From assembly GCF_017831975.1 (NCBI RefSeq), contig NZ_JAFDSS010000001.1, forward strand, positions 1,488,001-1,552,000: 64,000 nucleotides of DNA, written 5' to 3'. The stretch comes from Microbacterium terrae. GTDB lineage: Bacteria; Actinomycetota; Actinomycetes; Actinomycetales; Microbacteriaceae. Position 1 is the stretch's first letter. Every line of letters starts with the position of its first letter. The notes beneath the pieces were generated by a model. It ran no database searches. It was not told where the DNA came from and saw nothing but the letters and a program-made list of their open reading frames with translations. Shown piece after piece: positions 43,899-53,007 of the stretch. The position numbers were made by a program, and so were the translations under genes.

Positions 43899-43927
43899 AG
43901 CGGATGCCTCGCCACGAGGCATCCGCT
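43899..43927. terminator. Bidirectional terminator between pdtaR and the thioesterase gene
   Basis: 13-bp perfect stem AGCGGATGCCTCG/CGAGGCATCCGCT with a 3-nt loop in the 62-bp gap between convergent genes. Contains the GGATGC word. Confidence 0.75.
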
Positions 43928-43930
43928 TCG

Positions 43931-44362
43931 TCATGTCGGGGGCAGGTCCTTGATCATGTTCGTGATGCGGATCGTCGAGCAGCGCCGCCCCTGATCATCG
44001 GTCACGACGATCTCGTGCACGGTGATGCTGCGGCCGAGGTGCACCGGGGTGCAGACGCCGGTCACGACACCGGACGTCGCAGACCGGGTGTGCGTGGCGT
44101 TGATGTCGACGCCGACCGCGAGCCGGCCGGGCCCGGCGTGCAGGTTCGCGGCCATCGAGCCGAGCGATTCGCCGAGCACCACGTACGCGCCGCCGTGCAG
44201 GAGGCCGACCGGCTGCGTGTTCCCCTCGACCGGCATCGTGCCGACGCAGCGGTCCACCGAGAACTCGGTGAACTGCATCCCCATCTTCTCCGCGAGGGCG
44301 CCCATGCCGCGCAGGGCCGCCCACTCGAGTCCGTTCACGTCTGCCGGGGGTGCGTCGGTCAT
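43931..44362 (-). CDS. Hotdog-fold thioesterase (PaaI/YdiI-like)
   Basis: 143 residues. Probably hydrolyses acyl-CoA or aryl-CoA thioesters. The hotdog helix motif LLHGGAYVVLGESLGSMAA carries the HGG and the catalytic Glu; VDINATHTRSATSG and HLGRSITVHEIVV complete the fold. ATG 44362 is preceded by GAAGGCGAG. Divergent from polA. Substrate not predictable. Confidence 0.85.
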   Translation of the reverse strand: MTDAPPADVNGLEWAALRGMGALAEKMGMQFTEFSVDRCVGTMPVEGNTQPVGLLHGGAYVVLGESLGSMAANLHAGPGRLAVGVDINATHTRSATSGVVTGVCTPVHLGRSITVHEIVVTDDQGRRCSTIRITNMIKDLPPT

Positions 44363-44403
44363 CGCTCGCCTTCGATCGGGTCGGGGGTGTCCGATGCCCT
44401 GAC

Positions 44404-44409
44404 TAGGCT
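44404..44409 (+). promoter_or_regulatory. -10 box of polA (leaderless)
   Basis: TAGGCT ends 7 bases before GTG 44416. No Shine-Dalgarno at a usable distance. Confidence 0.55.
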
Positions 44410-44415
44410 TGCAGG

Positions 44416-47073
44416 GTGATGGACTCCGCAAAGCCTACCCTCCTGGTCGTCGACGGCCATTCGCTGGCATATCGGGCGTTCTACGCCCTTCCCGTCGACA
44501 ATTTCTCGACCAAGGACGGGCAGCACACGAACGGGATCTACGGGTTCCTGGCGATGCTCATCAACCTGCTCAAGGCCGAGCATCCCACCCATCTCGCGAT
44601 CGCGTTCGACACGTCGCGGCAGTCCTTCCGCACCCGCGAGTACACCGAGTACAAGGCCAATCGGTCCGAGACCCCCTCCGAGTTCAAGGGCCAGATCCCG
44701 CTGCTGCAGGACTGCCTGGCGGCGATGGGCATCACGGTCATCCAGAAGGAGGACATCGAGGCCGACGACATCCTCGCGACCCTCGCCACGCAGGGCTCCT
44801 CCCAGGGTTTCCGCGTGCTCGTCTGCTCCGGCGACCGCGACACCATCCAGCTCGTCGACGACGACGTGACACTGCTGTACCCCAACGTGCAGGGCGTCTC
44901 GCAGCTCAAGCGCTACGACCGCGACGCGGTGATCGAGCGGTACGGCGTTCCTCCCGAGCAGTACCCCGACATCGCCGCGCTCGTCGGCGAGACCAGCGAC
45001 AACCTGCCGGGCGTCCCGAAGGTGGGGGAGAAGACCGCCGTCAAGTGGCTGACGCAGTTCGGCTCGCTCGACGCACTGCTCGAGGGCGCGGGCACCATCA
45101 AGGGCGTGGTCGGCGGCAACCTGCAGGAGAACGTCGAGGTCGTGCGTCGCAATCGCCGCCTGAACCGCCTCCTCCGCGACGTCGAGCTGCCCTACGGGCC
45201 GGCCGATCTCGAGGTGCAGCCTATGGACGCGCAGGCCGTGCGCGACATCTTCTCGCGGCTCGAGTTCAAGACGCTCATCCCGCGCGTCGCCGAACTCGCC
45301 GGCATCGAGCAGCAGATGGCCGCGGTCAACTCCGCGGCTGCCGAGCTCGCCCCCGTCGCAGCCGAGCTCGCCGCCGCGGATCTCGCGGCGTGGCTCGGCG
45401 ACGCGTCCGGCGAGGTGGGAGTCACCCTCACCGTCGAGCGCGGGCTGCCGGCGCGCGTCGGCTTCGCCACCGCCTCGACAGCCGCCGAGGCCACGTGGAC
45501 GCCCGATGTGCAGGCCGCGCTCACGGCGTGGCTGGCCTCCGACGCCCCCAAGGTGTTCGCCGATGCGAAGCCGCAGATCAAGGCCCTGCAGCGCAGCGGT
45601 CTCACGCTCGGAGGGCTCGCGCTCGACGTCGTCCTCGCCGGCTGGCTGCTGCGCCCGAGCTTCCCCGACAAGACCCTCGCGCACCTGGTCGACCGCTACC
45701 TCGACGAGAAGCTGCCCGAGTCCGACCCCACCCAGCTCGTGCCCGAGACCGAAGGCGCGACCCCCGGTCAGCTGTCGTGGTACACGCTGCGGGTCGCCGC
45801 CGCGGTGCGCGCGGAGCTGCCTGAGAGCGTGGCGACCGTGCTCACCGACATCGAGCTGCCCACGCTGCACACGCTCGCAGCGATGGAACTCGCCGGCGTC
45901 GCTGTCTCGCACGAGAAGCTCTCGGGGTTCTCGGCCGAACTGGGCGCACGTGCCGACGCGCTCGCCCAGGACGCGTACGCCGCGATCGGCCGCGAGGTGA
46001 ACCTCGGGTCGCCGAAGCAGCTGCAGGAGGTGCTCTTCGAAGACCTCCAGCTGCCGAAGACGCGCAAGACCAAGACGGGCTACTCGACGGATGCCGCCGT
46101 GCTCGCCGATCTGCAGGAGTCGAACCCGCACCCGTTCCTCGACCTGCTGCTGCAGCACCGCGAGGCGACGAAGCTGCGCCAGATCATCGAATCGCTCGAC
46201 AGCGCCATCGGCAATGATCGGGCGATCGGCGACGACGGGCGCATCCACACCACGTACGTGCAGACCGGCAGCCAGACCGGCCGCCTCTCGAGCACCGACC
46301 CGAACCTGCAGAACATCCCCGTCCGCACCGACGAGAGCCGGCGCATCCGCTCCGCGTTCGAGGTCGGCGAGGGCTACGAGACGCTGCTGACCGCCGACTA
46401 CTCCCAGATCGAGATGCGCATCATGGCGCACCTGTCGGAGGACCCGGGCCTGGTCGAGGCGTTCAACTCCGGCGAGGATCTGCACCGGTTCGTCGGAGCC
46501 CGCGTCTTCGGGGTCGCCCCCGAAGACGTCACGCCCGCGATGCGCACCAAGGTCAAGGCGATGTCGTACGGCCTCGTCTACGGCCTGTCGGCGTTCGGAC
46601 TCTCGAAGCAGCTGCGCATCGAGCAGTCCGAGGCGAAGCAGCTCATGATGGAGTACTTCGCGCGCTTCGGGTCGGTGCGGGACTACCTGCGCTCGTCGGT
46701 CGAGCAGGCTCGCATCGACGGGTACACCGAGACGATCTTCGGGCGGCGCCGCCCGTTCCCCGACCTCGCGAGCCCGAACCGCGTGCTCCGCGAGAACGCC
46801 GAGCGTGCGGCGCTCAACGCCCCCATCCAGGGGAGCGCAGCCGACATCATGAAAATCGCGCTGTTCCGCATCCACGATCAGCTCGCCGCCGACGGCCTGC
46901 GCTCGCGCGTGCTCATGCAGATCCACGACGAACTCGTGGTCGAGGTCGCGCCGGGGGAGTGGGATGCGGCGGAGGCGATCGTGCGTGAGCGCATGGGCGA
47001 TGCGGCGACCCTCTCCGTGCCGCTCGATGTGCAGATCGGGCGCGGCGCCGACTGGAACGACGCCGGGCACTGA
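44416..47073 (+). CDS. polA: DNA polymerase I
   Basis: 885 residues. N-terminal 5'-3' exonuclease (residues 1-~300; GDRDTIQLVDDDV, ETSDNLPGVPKVGEKTA), a degenerate 3'-5' exonuclease region without the DxE metal motif (so probably no proofreading), and the polymerase domain with motif A DYSQIEMR, motif B KAMSYGLVYGLSAFG and motif C QIHDELVVEV. Fills gaps in repair and lagging-strand synthesis. GTG 44416 (followed by ATG) fits a leaderless start. Confidence 0.96.
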   Translation: MMDSAKPTLLVVDGHSLAYRAFYALPVDNFSTKDGQHTNGIYGFLAMLINLLKAEHPTHLAIAFDTSRQSFRTREYTEYKANRSETPSEFKGQIPLLQDCLAAMGITVIQKEDIEADDILATLATQGSSQGFRVLVCSGDRDTIQLVDDDVTLLYPNVQGVSQLKRYDRDAVIERYGVPPEQYPDIAALVGETSDNLPGVPKVGEKTAVKWLTQFGSLDALLEGAGTIKGVVGGNLQENVEVVRRNRRLNRLLRDVELPYGPADLEVQPMDAQAVRDIFSRLEFKTLIPRVAELAGIEQQMAAVNSAAAELAPVAAELAAADLAAWLGDASGEVGVTLTVERGLPARVGFATASTAAEATWTPDVQAALTAWLASDAPKVFADAKPQIKALQRSGLTLGGLALDVVLAGWLLRPSFPDKTLAHLVDRYLDEKLPESDPTQLVPETEGATPGQLSWYTLRVAAAVRAELPESVATVLTDIELPTLHTLAAMELAGVAVSHEKLSGFSAELGARADALAQDAYAAIGREVNLGSPKQLQEVLFEDLQLPKTRKTKTGYSTDAAVLADLQESNPHPFLDLLLQHREATKLRQIIESLDSAIGNDRAIGDDGRIHTTYVQTGSQTGRLSSTDPNLQNIPVRTDESRRIRSAFEVGEGYETLLTADYSQIEMRIMAHLSEDPGLVEAFNSGEDLHRFVGARVFGVAPEDVTPAMRTKVKAMSYGLVYGLSAFGLSKQLRIEQSEAKQLMMEYFARFGSVRDYLRSSVEQARIDGYTETIFGRRRPFPDLASPNRVLRENAERAALNAPIQGSAADIMKIALFRIHDQLAADGLRSRVLMQIHDELVVEVAPGEWDAAEAIVRERMGDAATLSVPLDVQIGRGADWNDAGH

Positions 47074-47127
47074 GTCGCCCGGTCGTTCGGGTCGGCCGAA
47101 GGGTTTTGCTCGCCCGCCGCACACTCC

Positions 47128-47133
47128 TAGGCT
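47128..47133 (+). promoter_or_regulatory. -10 box of the DUF885 gene (leaderless)
   Basis: TAGGCT ends 8 bases before ATG 47141. Confidence 0.5.
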
Positions 47134-47140
47134 CGTGGGC

Positions 47141-48814
47141 ATGACTGAAGCACCCCGTACCCCCACGCCGATCGACAAGATCGCTGACGCGTGGGTCGAC
47201 ACCCTTGCCGAGCTCGAACCGACGCTGGCGACGTACATCGGCCGCGCCGAGTTCAACGACCGGTTCGGCGACTACAGCCCGGCCGGCCAGGAGCGCCTGG
47301 TCGAGGAGGGCCGCAAGACCCTCGATGCGCTCACCGCGGCCGCGCCCGTCGACGACATCGATGCCGTCACCCGCGACGACCTGCGGCGCGAGCTGGAGCT
47401 CGGCGTCGAGCTGCACGACGCGAAGTGGCACCTGCGCGACCTGAACGTCATCGCCTCGCACGCGCAGAACATCCGGTCGGCGTTCGACCTCATGCCCACC
47501 GCCACCACCGACGACTGGTCGGTCATCGCCGCCCGTCTGCAGGCCGTCCCCGAGGCGATCTCGGGCTACATCGAGACGCTCCGCACCGGAATGGGCGAAG
47601 GCATCGTGCCGGCACGGCGCCAGGTCGTCGAGGTCGTCACCCAGATCGGCCGCTACACCGCCGACGGCGGCTTCTTCGCGAACTTCGCTGCCGACGCCGC
47701 TCCGGCCGAAGGCCAGCTCCCCGCGTCGCTCGCCCGTGAGCTCGCGAATAACAGCAACGCCGCCCGCGTGGCCTACGACGAGCTCGCCGCGTTCCTCGGC
47801 AAGGAGCTCGCCCCCGCCGCATCCGAGAGCGACGCCGTCGGCCGCGAGCTGTACGCGCTGCACTCGCGCCGCTTCCTCGGCGCCACGATCGATCTCGACG
47901 AGACGTACGAGTGGGGTCTCGAAGAGCTCGCCCGCATGGTGGCCGAGCAGGAGTCGATCGCGAACGAGATCCTTCCCGGGGCGAGCGTCGACGAGGCGGT
48001 GGCGTTCCTCGAGAAGGATGCGTCGCGCAAGCTCCACGGCACCGATGCGCTGCAGAAGTGGATGCAGGAGACGAGCGACCGCGCGGTGGAGGAGCTCGGC
48101 CGCACGCACTTCGACATCGCGGACCCGATCCGACGCCTCGAATGCATGATCGCGCCGACGAAGGAAGGCGGCATCTACTACACGGGGCCGACCGATGACT
48201 TCTCGCGTCCGGGACGCATGTGGTGGTCGGTTCCCGAGGGCGTCAACGAGTTCGACACCTGGCGCGAGCTCACGACCGTGTACCACGAGGGTGTTCCCGG
48301 CCATCACCTGCAGATCGCGCAGGCCGTGTACAACCGGGCGCAGCTGAACTCGTACCGCCGTCTTCTCGGCGGAACCTCGGGTCACGCCGAGGGCTGGGCG
48401 CTCTACGCCGAGCGCCTCATGGAGCAGCTGGGCTACCTCGACGACCCTGCCGACCGCCTCGGCATGCTCGACGGGCAGCGGATGCGCGCGGCCCGCGTGG
48501 TGCTCGACATCGGCGTGCACCTGGGCAAGCCGCGCCCCGACGGTCAGGGCACCTGGGATGCCGACTTCGCGCTGGAGTTCATGCGGCGCAACGTGAACAT
48601 GCCCGACGAGTTCGTGCAGTTCGAGGTCAACCGCTACCTCGGCTGGCCCGGACAGGCCCCGTCGTACAAGGTGGGTCAGCGTATCTGGGAGCAGCTGCGC
48701 GACGACATGGCTGAGCGCGAAGGCGCCGACTTCTCGATCAAGTCGTTCCACAAGCGCGCGCTCGACATCGGCGGCGTCGGTCTCGACACCCTGCGCGCGG
48801 CGCTCTCGCGCTGA
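47141..48814 (+). CDS. DUF885-family putative metallopeptidase
   Basis: 557 residues. The family signature HEGVPGHHLQ is a zinc-type HExxH-like motif, followed by HAEGWALYAERLM. Residues 1-300 are mainly helical. No signal peptide is seen, so it is probably cytosolic. Related proteins are predicted thermolysin/M3-like peptidases without proven substrates. A repeat array follows its stop within 10 bases. Confidence 0.85.
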   Translation: MTEAPRTPTPIDKIADAWVDTLAELEPTLATYIGRAEFNDRFGDYSPAGQERLVEEGRKTLDALTAAAPVDDIDAVTRDDLRRELELGVELHDAKWHLRDLNVIASHAQNIRSAFDLMPTATTDDWSVIAARLQAVPEAISGYIETLRTGMGEGIVPARRQVVEVVTQIGRYTADGGFFANFAADAAPAEGQLPASLARELANNSNAARVAYDELAAFLGKELAPAASESDAVGRELYALHSRRFLGATIDLDETYEWGLEELARMVAEQESIANEILPGASVDEAVAFLEKDASRKLHGTDALQKWMQETSDRAVEELGRTHFDIADPIRRLECMIAPTKEGGIYYTGPTDDFSRPGRMWWSVPEGVNEFDTWRELTTVYHEGVPGHHLQIAQAVYNRAQLNSYRRLLGGTSGHAEGWALYAERLMEQLGYLDDPADRLGMLDGQRMRAARVVLDIGVHLGKPRPDGQGTWDADFALEFMRRNVNMPDEFVQFEVNRYLGWPGQAPSYKVGQRIWEQLRDDMAEREGADFSIKSFHKRALDIGGVGLDTLRAALSR

Positions 48815-48820
48815 CGCGCC

Positions 48821-49037
48821 GTCTGGTCTCGCTGCGCTCCTCGTTCGTCGAACGGGGAGCGCAGCGGGCTTCGGCCCGGTGAGCGAGGAGCGCAGCGGGC
48901 TCCGGTCGTTGAGCGAGGAGCGCAGCGGGCTCCGGCCGGGTGAGCGGGGAGCGCAGTGGGCTCCGGTCGTCGAGCGAGGAGCGCAGCGGGCTCCGGCCGT
49001 CGAGCGAGGAGCGCAGCGACGAAACGAGACGAGACGC
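48821..49037. repeat. Expanded palindromic element: about six tandem ~30-bp units
   Basis: A left half (GGTCTCGCTGCGCTCCTCG...GTCGAAC) is followed by units of the form GTCGAGCGAGGAGCGCAGCGGGCTCCGGCC starting near 48847, 48879, 48908, 48939, 48968 and 48998. The last ends in CGACGAAACGAGAC, complementary to the left half. This is a REP-like palindrome whose right arm has been tandemly duplicated. It fills the 229-bp gap between convergent genes and holds no gene. Confidence 0.8.
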
Positions 49038-49043
49038 GCCGGT

Positions 49044-49664
49044 TCACCCGGCGGCCAGCAGCCGCACCACCTCGGCGTCCGAGGTCTGCGTGAAGTCGTC
49101 GTAGTACTCGCCGACCGCCCAGAAGTCCTGCATGCGGTGCGGGCACACGAACTCGTCGACCGCATCACCCGGTGGCGCCCAGCTCGCGGGAGCGACCGGA
49201 ACGGCGAGGATGATCCGCGACGCACCGCGCAGGCGCAGCGATCGGCACGCGGCGATCGCCGTCGATCCGGTCGCTACACCGTCGTCGACGACGACAGCCG
49301 TACGCCCGGCGGCGTCGAACGGGCTCGCCTCGAAGGCCCGCATCCGCCGTTCCAGCTCCGCATGCTCGGCGGCTTCCACGTGCGCGAGATCGACTGCCGA
49401 CATCCCCGCCGACCGGAGCGACCCCCGCGTCACGAGTCGCACGCCGTCGGCGATCGCGCCGACGGCGAACTCCTCGTGGCGTGTCGCACCCAGCTTCCGC
49501 ACGACGACGGCCGTGAGCGGCAGCCCGAGTTCCCCGGCGACGGCTGCGGCCGTGACGACGCCGCCGCGCGGGATGCCGAAGACGACGGCATCCGTCCCCG
49601 CCGCACCGGTGAGTTCCGCTGCCAGCTCGCGGCCGGCGTGAGCACGATCGGCGAACAGCGCCAT
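49044..49664 (-). CDS. Phosphoribosyltransferase-domain protein
   Basis: 206 residues. Type I PRTase fold with the PRPP loop VVVDDGVATGSTA at about residues 115-127 and IPRGGVV near residue 30. Proteins of this type (often paired with dienelactone hydrolase or stress genes) have no proven substrate. ATG 49664 lies exactly 7 bases after a TACCGT -10 box, supporting a leaderless start; a longer frame begins at 49724 without support. Divergent from the LLM gene. Confidence 0.85.
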   Translation of the reverse strand: MALFADRAHAGRELAAELTGAAGTDAVVFGIPRGGVVTAAAVAGELGLPLTAVVVRKLGATRHEEFAVGAIADGVRLVTRGSLRSAGMSAVDLAHVEAAEHAELERRMRAFEASPFDAAGRTAVVVDDGVATGSTAIAACRSLRLRGASRIILAVPVAPASWAPPGDAVDEFVCPHRMQDFWAVGEYYDDFTQTSDAEVVRLLAAG

Positions 49665-49670
49665 GCCCTC

Positions 49671-49676
49671 ACGGTA
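49671..49676 (-). promoter_or_regulatory. -10 box of the phosphoribosyltransferase gene (leaderless)
   Basis: Minus strand TACCGT, last base at 49671, 7 bases before the ATG first base at 49664. Confidence 0.5.
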
Positions 49677-49750
49677 CGCTCGCGTCGGCGCTCCGGGAAT
49701 GCACCGACCCTGCGCGACGTTCATTCACGCGCATGGAAAGGATGCCCGCG

Positions 49751-50788
49751 ATGACCACGAACACCCCCGTCGAGCTCGGTCTCGACACATTCGGCGACGT
49801 CACGCTCGGCGACGACGGCGCACTCGTGAGCCACGCGCAGGCGATCCGCGACGTCGTCGACCAGGCCGTCCTCGCAGACGAGTCCGGCCTGGCGTTCTTC
49901 GGCGTGGGGGAGCACCACCGGCGCGAGTTCGCGGTGTCGAGTCCCGAGCTGGTCCTCGCCGCCGCTGCGGCCCGCACCTCGCAGATCCGGCTCGGCACCG
50001 CGGTGACCGTGCTGTCGAGCGATGACCCGGTGCGCGTGTACGAGCGGTTCGCGACGCTCGATGCCGTCTCGAACGGTCGCGCCGAAGTGATCCTCGGGCG
50101 TGGATCGTTCATCGAGTCCTTCCCGCTGTTCGGATACGACCTGCGCGACTACGAGGCGCTCTTCGAGGAGAAGCTCGACCTGTTCGCCCGGCTGCGCGAC
50201 GAGGAGCCCGTGACCTGGCAGGGGCGGCTGCGCCCCGCGCTGGAGAGCGCAGACGTCTACCCGAAGACGGCGAACGGCATCCCCACCTGGGTCGGCGTCG
50301 GGGGCACACCCGAGTCCGCCGTCCGCGCCGCCAAGCACGGGTTCGGCCTCATGCTCGCGATCATCGGCGGCCCGGCGGGTCGCTTCCGTCCCTTCGCCGA
50401 TCTGTTCCGCCGCTCGCTCGGCGAGTTCGGGCATACCGCGCGCCCGGTCGGCGTGCATTCGCCCGGACACGTCGCCGCCACCGACCAGCAGGCCTGGGAA
50501 GAGGCTTACGAGGGCTTCGCCGCGATGAACAACACGATCGGCCGAGAGCGCGGCTGGCCGCCGTACAGCCGCATGCGGTTCCAGCACGACGTCGGTCCCG
50601 ACGGCGCGCTGTACGTGGGATCACCTGAGACCGTCGCCCGGAAGATCGCCGACACGGTGCGGACCGTCGGGCTCGACAGGTTCGACATGAAGTTCTCGAC
50701 GGGCACGCTGTCGCACGCGAAGCTCATGAGCTCGATCGAGCTCTACGGCACGCGCGTGGCACCCCTGGTGCACGACATGCTGGCCTGA
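49751..50788 (+). CDS. LLM-class flavin-dependent oxidoreductase
   Basis: 345 residues. Luciferase-like TIM barrel using FMN or F420. GVGEHHRREFAVSSP, RLGTAVTVLSSDDPVRVYERFATLDAVS and ILGRGSFIESFPLFGYDL are typical of the family. ATG 49751 has AAAGGA 8 bases upstream; two further upstream ATGs (49733, 49742) are less well placed. Substrate and cofactor cannot be told from sequence alone. Confidence 0.88.
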   Translation: MTTNTPVELGLDTFGDVTLGDDGALVSHAQAIRDVVDQAVLADESGLAFFGVGEHHRREFAVSSPELVLAAAAARTSQIRLGTAVTVLSSDDPVRVYERFATLDAVSNGRAEVILGRGSFIESFPLFGYDLRDYEALFEEKLDLFARLRDEEPVTWQGRLRPALESADVYPKTANGIPTWVGVGGTPESAVRAAKHGFGLMLAIIGGPAGRFRPFADLFRRSLGEFGHTARPVGVHSPGHVAATDQQAWEEAYEGFAAMNNTIGRERGWPPYSRMRFQHDVGPDGALYVGSPETVARKIADTVRTVGLDRFDMKFSTGTLSHAKLMSSIELYGTRVAPLVHDMLA

Positions 50789-50811
50789 CGTCGCCGACCC
50801 ATCTCACGCCG

Positions 50812-50827
50812 GATGCCGCGGCATCCG
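50812..50827. terminator. Palindrome between LLM gene and MFS gene
   Basis: GGATGCCGCGGCATCC, a perfect 16-bp palindrome 23 bases after the LLM stop and directly before the TACGAT box. It could be a short terminator or an operator. Confidence 0.4.
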
Positions 50828-50833
50828 TACGAT
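50828..50833 (+). promoter_or_regulatory. -10 box of the MFS gene at 50841 (leaderless)
   Basis: TACGAT ends 8 bases before ATG 50841. An in-frame ATG at 50832 lies inside the box and is therefore unlikely. Confidence 0.45.
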
Positions 50834-50840
50834 GACACGT

Positions 50841-52196
50841 ATGGCCGACGCCCCACCCGCCGCGGTGACGCTCTCGCAGCGTCTCGACGCACTGCCGTTC
50901 ACCCGCCGCCATCTCCGCGTGCTCACGGGCTCGGGCCTCGGCTGGGCGCTCGACGCGATGGACGTCGGACTCATCTCGTTCGTGATCGCCGCACTCGCGG
51001 TGCAGTGGGACCTGAGCCCGACCGAGTCGTCGTGGATCGCATCGGCGGGATTCGTCGGCATGGCCGTCGGAGCCACGGTCGGCGGGCTCCTCGCCGACCG
51101 GTACGGCAGGCGGAGCATCTTCGCCGTCACACTGCTCGTGTACGGCCTCGCCACCGGCGCGAGCGCCCTGGTCGGCGGTCTGGCCGCGCTCCTCGTGCTC
51201 CGGTTCCTCGTCGGGCTCGGGCTCGGAGCCGAACTGCCGGTGGCGAGCACCTACGTGAGCGAGTTCGCGCCGGCGCGCATGCGCGGCCGACTCATCGTGA
51301 TCCTCGAGGCGTTCTGGGCGCTCGGCTGGACCGCAGCGGCGCTCATCGGCTTCCTCGTGATCCCCGGCTCGGACGACGGATGGCGCTGGGCGTTCGCGAT
51401 CGGCGCGATCCCCGCCGCCTACGCCCTCGCGGTGCGGTGGGGACTCCCGGAATCACCGCGCTGGCTCGAACGCCGCGGCCGTGCCGACGACGCCAACGCC
51501 GTCGTGCGATCGTTCGAGGCATCCGCATCGATGTCGGCTGTGGCCCGGCGGCGGATCACCACCGACGTCGTGGAGCCCGCCGCAGCCACGAGCGTGCGGG
51601 AGCGGCTCGCGACCCTGTGGTCTGCGGAGTTCCGGCTGCGCACGGCCAGTCTCTGGCTGGTGTGGTTCTGCGTCAACTTCGCGTACTACGGCGCGTTCAT
51701 CTGGATCCCGTCGATCCTCGTCGCCCAGGGGTACGACCTGGTGCGGTCCTTCGGCTTCACCGTGATCATCACGCTCGCTCAGCTTCCCGGCTACGCGGTG
51801 GCCGCCTGGCTGATCGAAGTGTGGGGGCGCAGGCTCACCCTCTCGGTGTTCCTCGTCGGCTCGGCGGCGTCCGCTGTCGCCTTCGGCACGTCGACGGGGG
51901 AGACGTTCGTCATCGGCGCGGGGATGGCGCTGTCGTTCTTCAACCTGGGCGCGTGGGGCGCGCTGTACGCGGTCACCCCCGAGATGTATCCCACCTCGCT
52001 CCGCGCCACCGGCTCGGGCTGGGCAGCCGGCGTGGGCCGGATCGCCTCCATCGTCGCACCACTGTCGGTGCCGCCGCTGCTCGCCCTGGGCGGCGCGCCG
52101 ACGCTGTTCGTCGTGTTCGCGGTGTTCTTCGCGGTCGCCGCCGTCGCCGCCTGGGGCCTCGCGGACCGGCGGGGCGCCGCGCTCGACGACCGCTGA
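50841..52196 (+). CDS. MFS transporter, sugar-porter/AAHS-like
   Basis: 451 residues, 12 predicted membrane segments. Family motifs: LLADRYGRRSI between segments 2 and 3, GLGLGAELPVASTYVSEFAP, and PESPRWLE after segment 6. The best relatives are NiaP-like and aromatic-acid:H+ symporters, but the substrate is not determined. Preceded by a GGATGCCGCGGCATCC palindrome (50812-50827) that may end the LLM transcript. Confidence 0.85.
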   Translation: MADAPPAAVTLSQRLDALPFTRRHLRVLTGSGLGWALDAMDVGLISFVIAALAVQWDLSPTESSWIASAGFVGMAVGATVGGLLADRYGRRSIFAVTLLVYGLATGASALVGGLAALLVLRFLVGLGLGAELPVASTYVSEFAPARMRGRLIVILEAFWALGWTAAALIGFLVIPGSDDGWRWAFAIGAIPAAYALAVRWGLPESPRWLERRGRADDANAVVRSFEASASMSAVARRRITTDVVEPAAATSVRERLATLWSAEFRLRTASLWLVWFCVNFAYYGAFIWIPSILVAQGYDLVRSFGFTVIITLAQLPGYAVAAWLIEVWGRRLTLSVFLVGSAASAVAFGTSTGETFVIGAGMALSFFNLGAWGALYAVTPEMYPTSLRATGSGWAAGVGRIASIVAPLSVPPLLALGGAPTLFVVFAVFFAVAAVAAWGLADRRGAALDDR

Positions 52197-52239
52197 GCGG
52201 TCGTACCGGAGGGGTCCCACTCCGCAGCACCGAGTCACT

Positions 52240-52245
52240 TAAGGT
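52240..52245 (+). promoter_or_regulatory. -10 box of the GDSL gene (leaderless)
   Basis: TAAGGT ends 7 bases before ATG 52252. GGAGG at 52246-52250 is only one base from the ATG, too close to work as a ribosome-binding site. Confidence 0.5.
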
Positions 52246-52251
52246 GGAGGG

Positions 52252-53007
52252 ATGGGCACGCTGCGCTACGTCGCCATCGGCGACTCGTTCACGGAAGGGG
52301 TCGGCGACGAGCTGCCCGACGGTCGCGTCCGGGGGTGGGCAGACCTCGTGGCCGAGGGATGGGCGGCGAGCGGGGCCGACGTCGAGTACGCGAACTTCGC
52401 CATCCGCGGCAAGCTCGTCCAGCCCATCGTCGACGAGCAGCTCGAACCCGCACTCGCGCTGCGCCCGACGCATCTGTCATTCAACGGCGGCGGCAACGAC
52501 ATGCTCCGCCCTCGCACCAGCGTCTCGCGCGTGGTGGCGGCGTTCGAGCATGTGCTGAGGCGCTGCGACGAGGAGGGCGTGCAGCTCATCGTGCTGTCGG
52601 GCGCGAACCCGTCGGGGCAGCTGCCGCTCCGCCGCGTCATCCAGCGCCGTGGCGACCTGCTGTCGGCCGCCGTCTCGGCCGCACTCGCAGACCGCCCGGA
52701 CGTCGTCCGCGCGTTCAACTGGCCTGATCGCGAGCTCTCCTCGCCGCCCTACTGGTCGGAGGACCGACTCCACATGAACTCGCGCGGTCATCACCGGGTC
52801 GCGGCGAGGGTGCTCACCTCACTCGGCGTCGAGCCGCCCGCCGCATGGTGGTCGCTTCCGCCGCTGCCCGATGTCGGAGCACGCGGAACCGCCTACTACC
52901 GCGAGCACGTCGGCCCCTGGATCCAGCGCCGCTTGACCGGCACGTCGTCGGGCGACGGCCGGCATCCGAAATACGCTGCGTGGACCCGGCTCGACTCAGC
53001 CGGCTGA
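52252..53007 (+). CDS. SGNH/GDSL-family hydrolase
   Basis: 251 residues. Block I is AIGDSFTEGVGDE with the nucleophile Ser; block III FNGGGNDML; block V has the catalytic Asp-x-x-His in EDRLHMNSRGHHRVA. No signal peptide, so the enzyme is probably cytosolic. Substrate unknown (esterase or lipase). Its last 12 bases overlap the 3' end of the convergent reductase gene. Confidence 0.9.
   Translation: MGTLRYVAIGDSFTEGVGDELPDGRVRGWADLVAEGWAASGADVEYANFAIRGKLVQPIVDEQLEPALALRPTHLSFNGGGNDMLRPRTSVSRVVAAFEHVLRRCDEEGVQLIVLSGANPSGQLPLRRVIQRRGDLLSAAVSAALADRPDVVRAFNWPDRELSSPPYWSEDRLHMNSRGHHRVAARVLTSLGVEPPAAWWSLPPLPDVGARGTAYYREHVGPWIQRRLTGTSSGDGRHPKYAAWTRLDSAG

Noticed and set aside
48821-49037. Short ~30-bp repeats as a CRISPR array
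   Set aside because: Repeats abut each other with only the same GGCTCCGG-type joint; no unique spacers and no cas genes.
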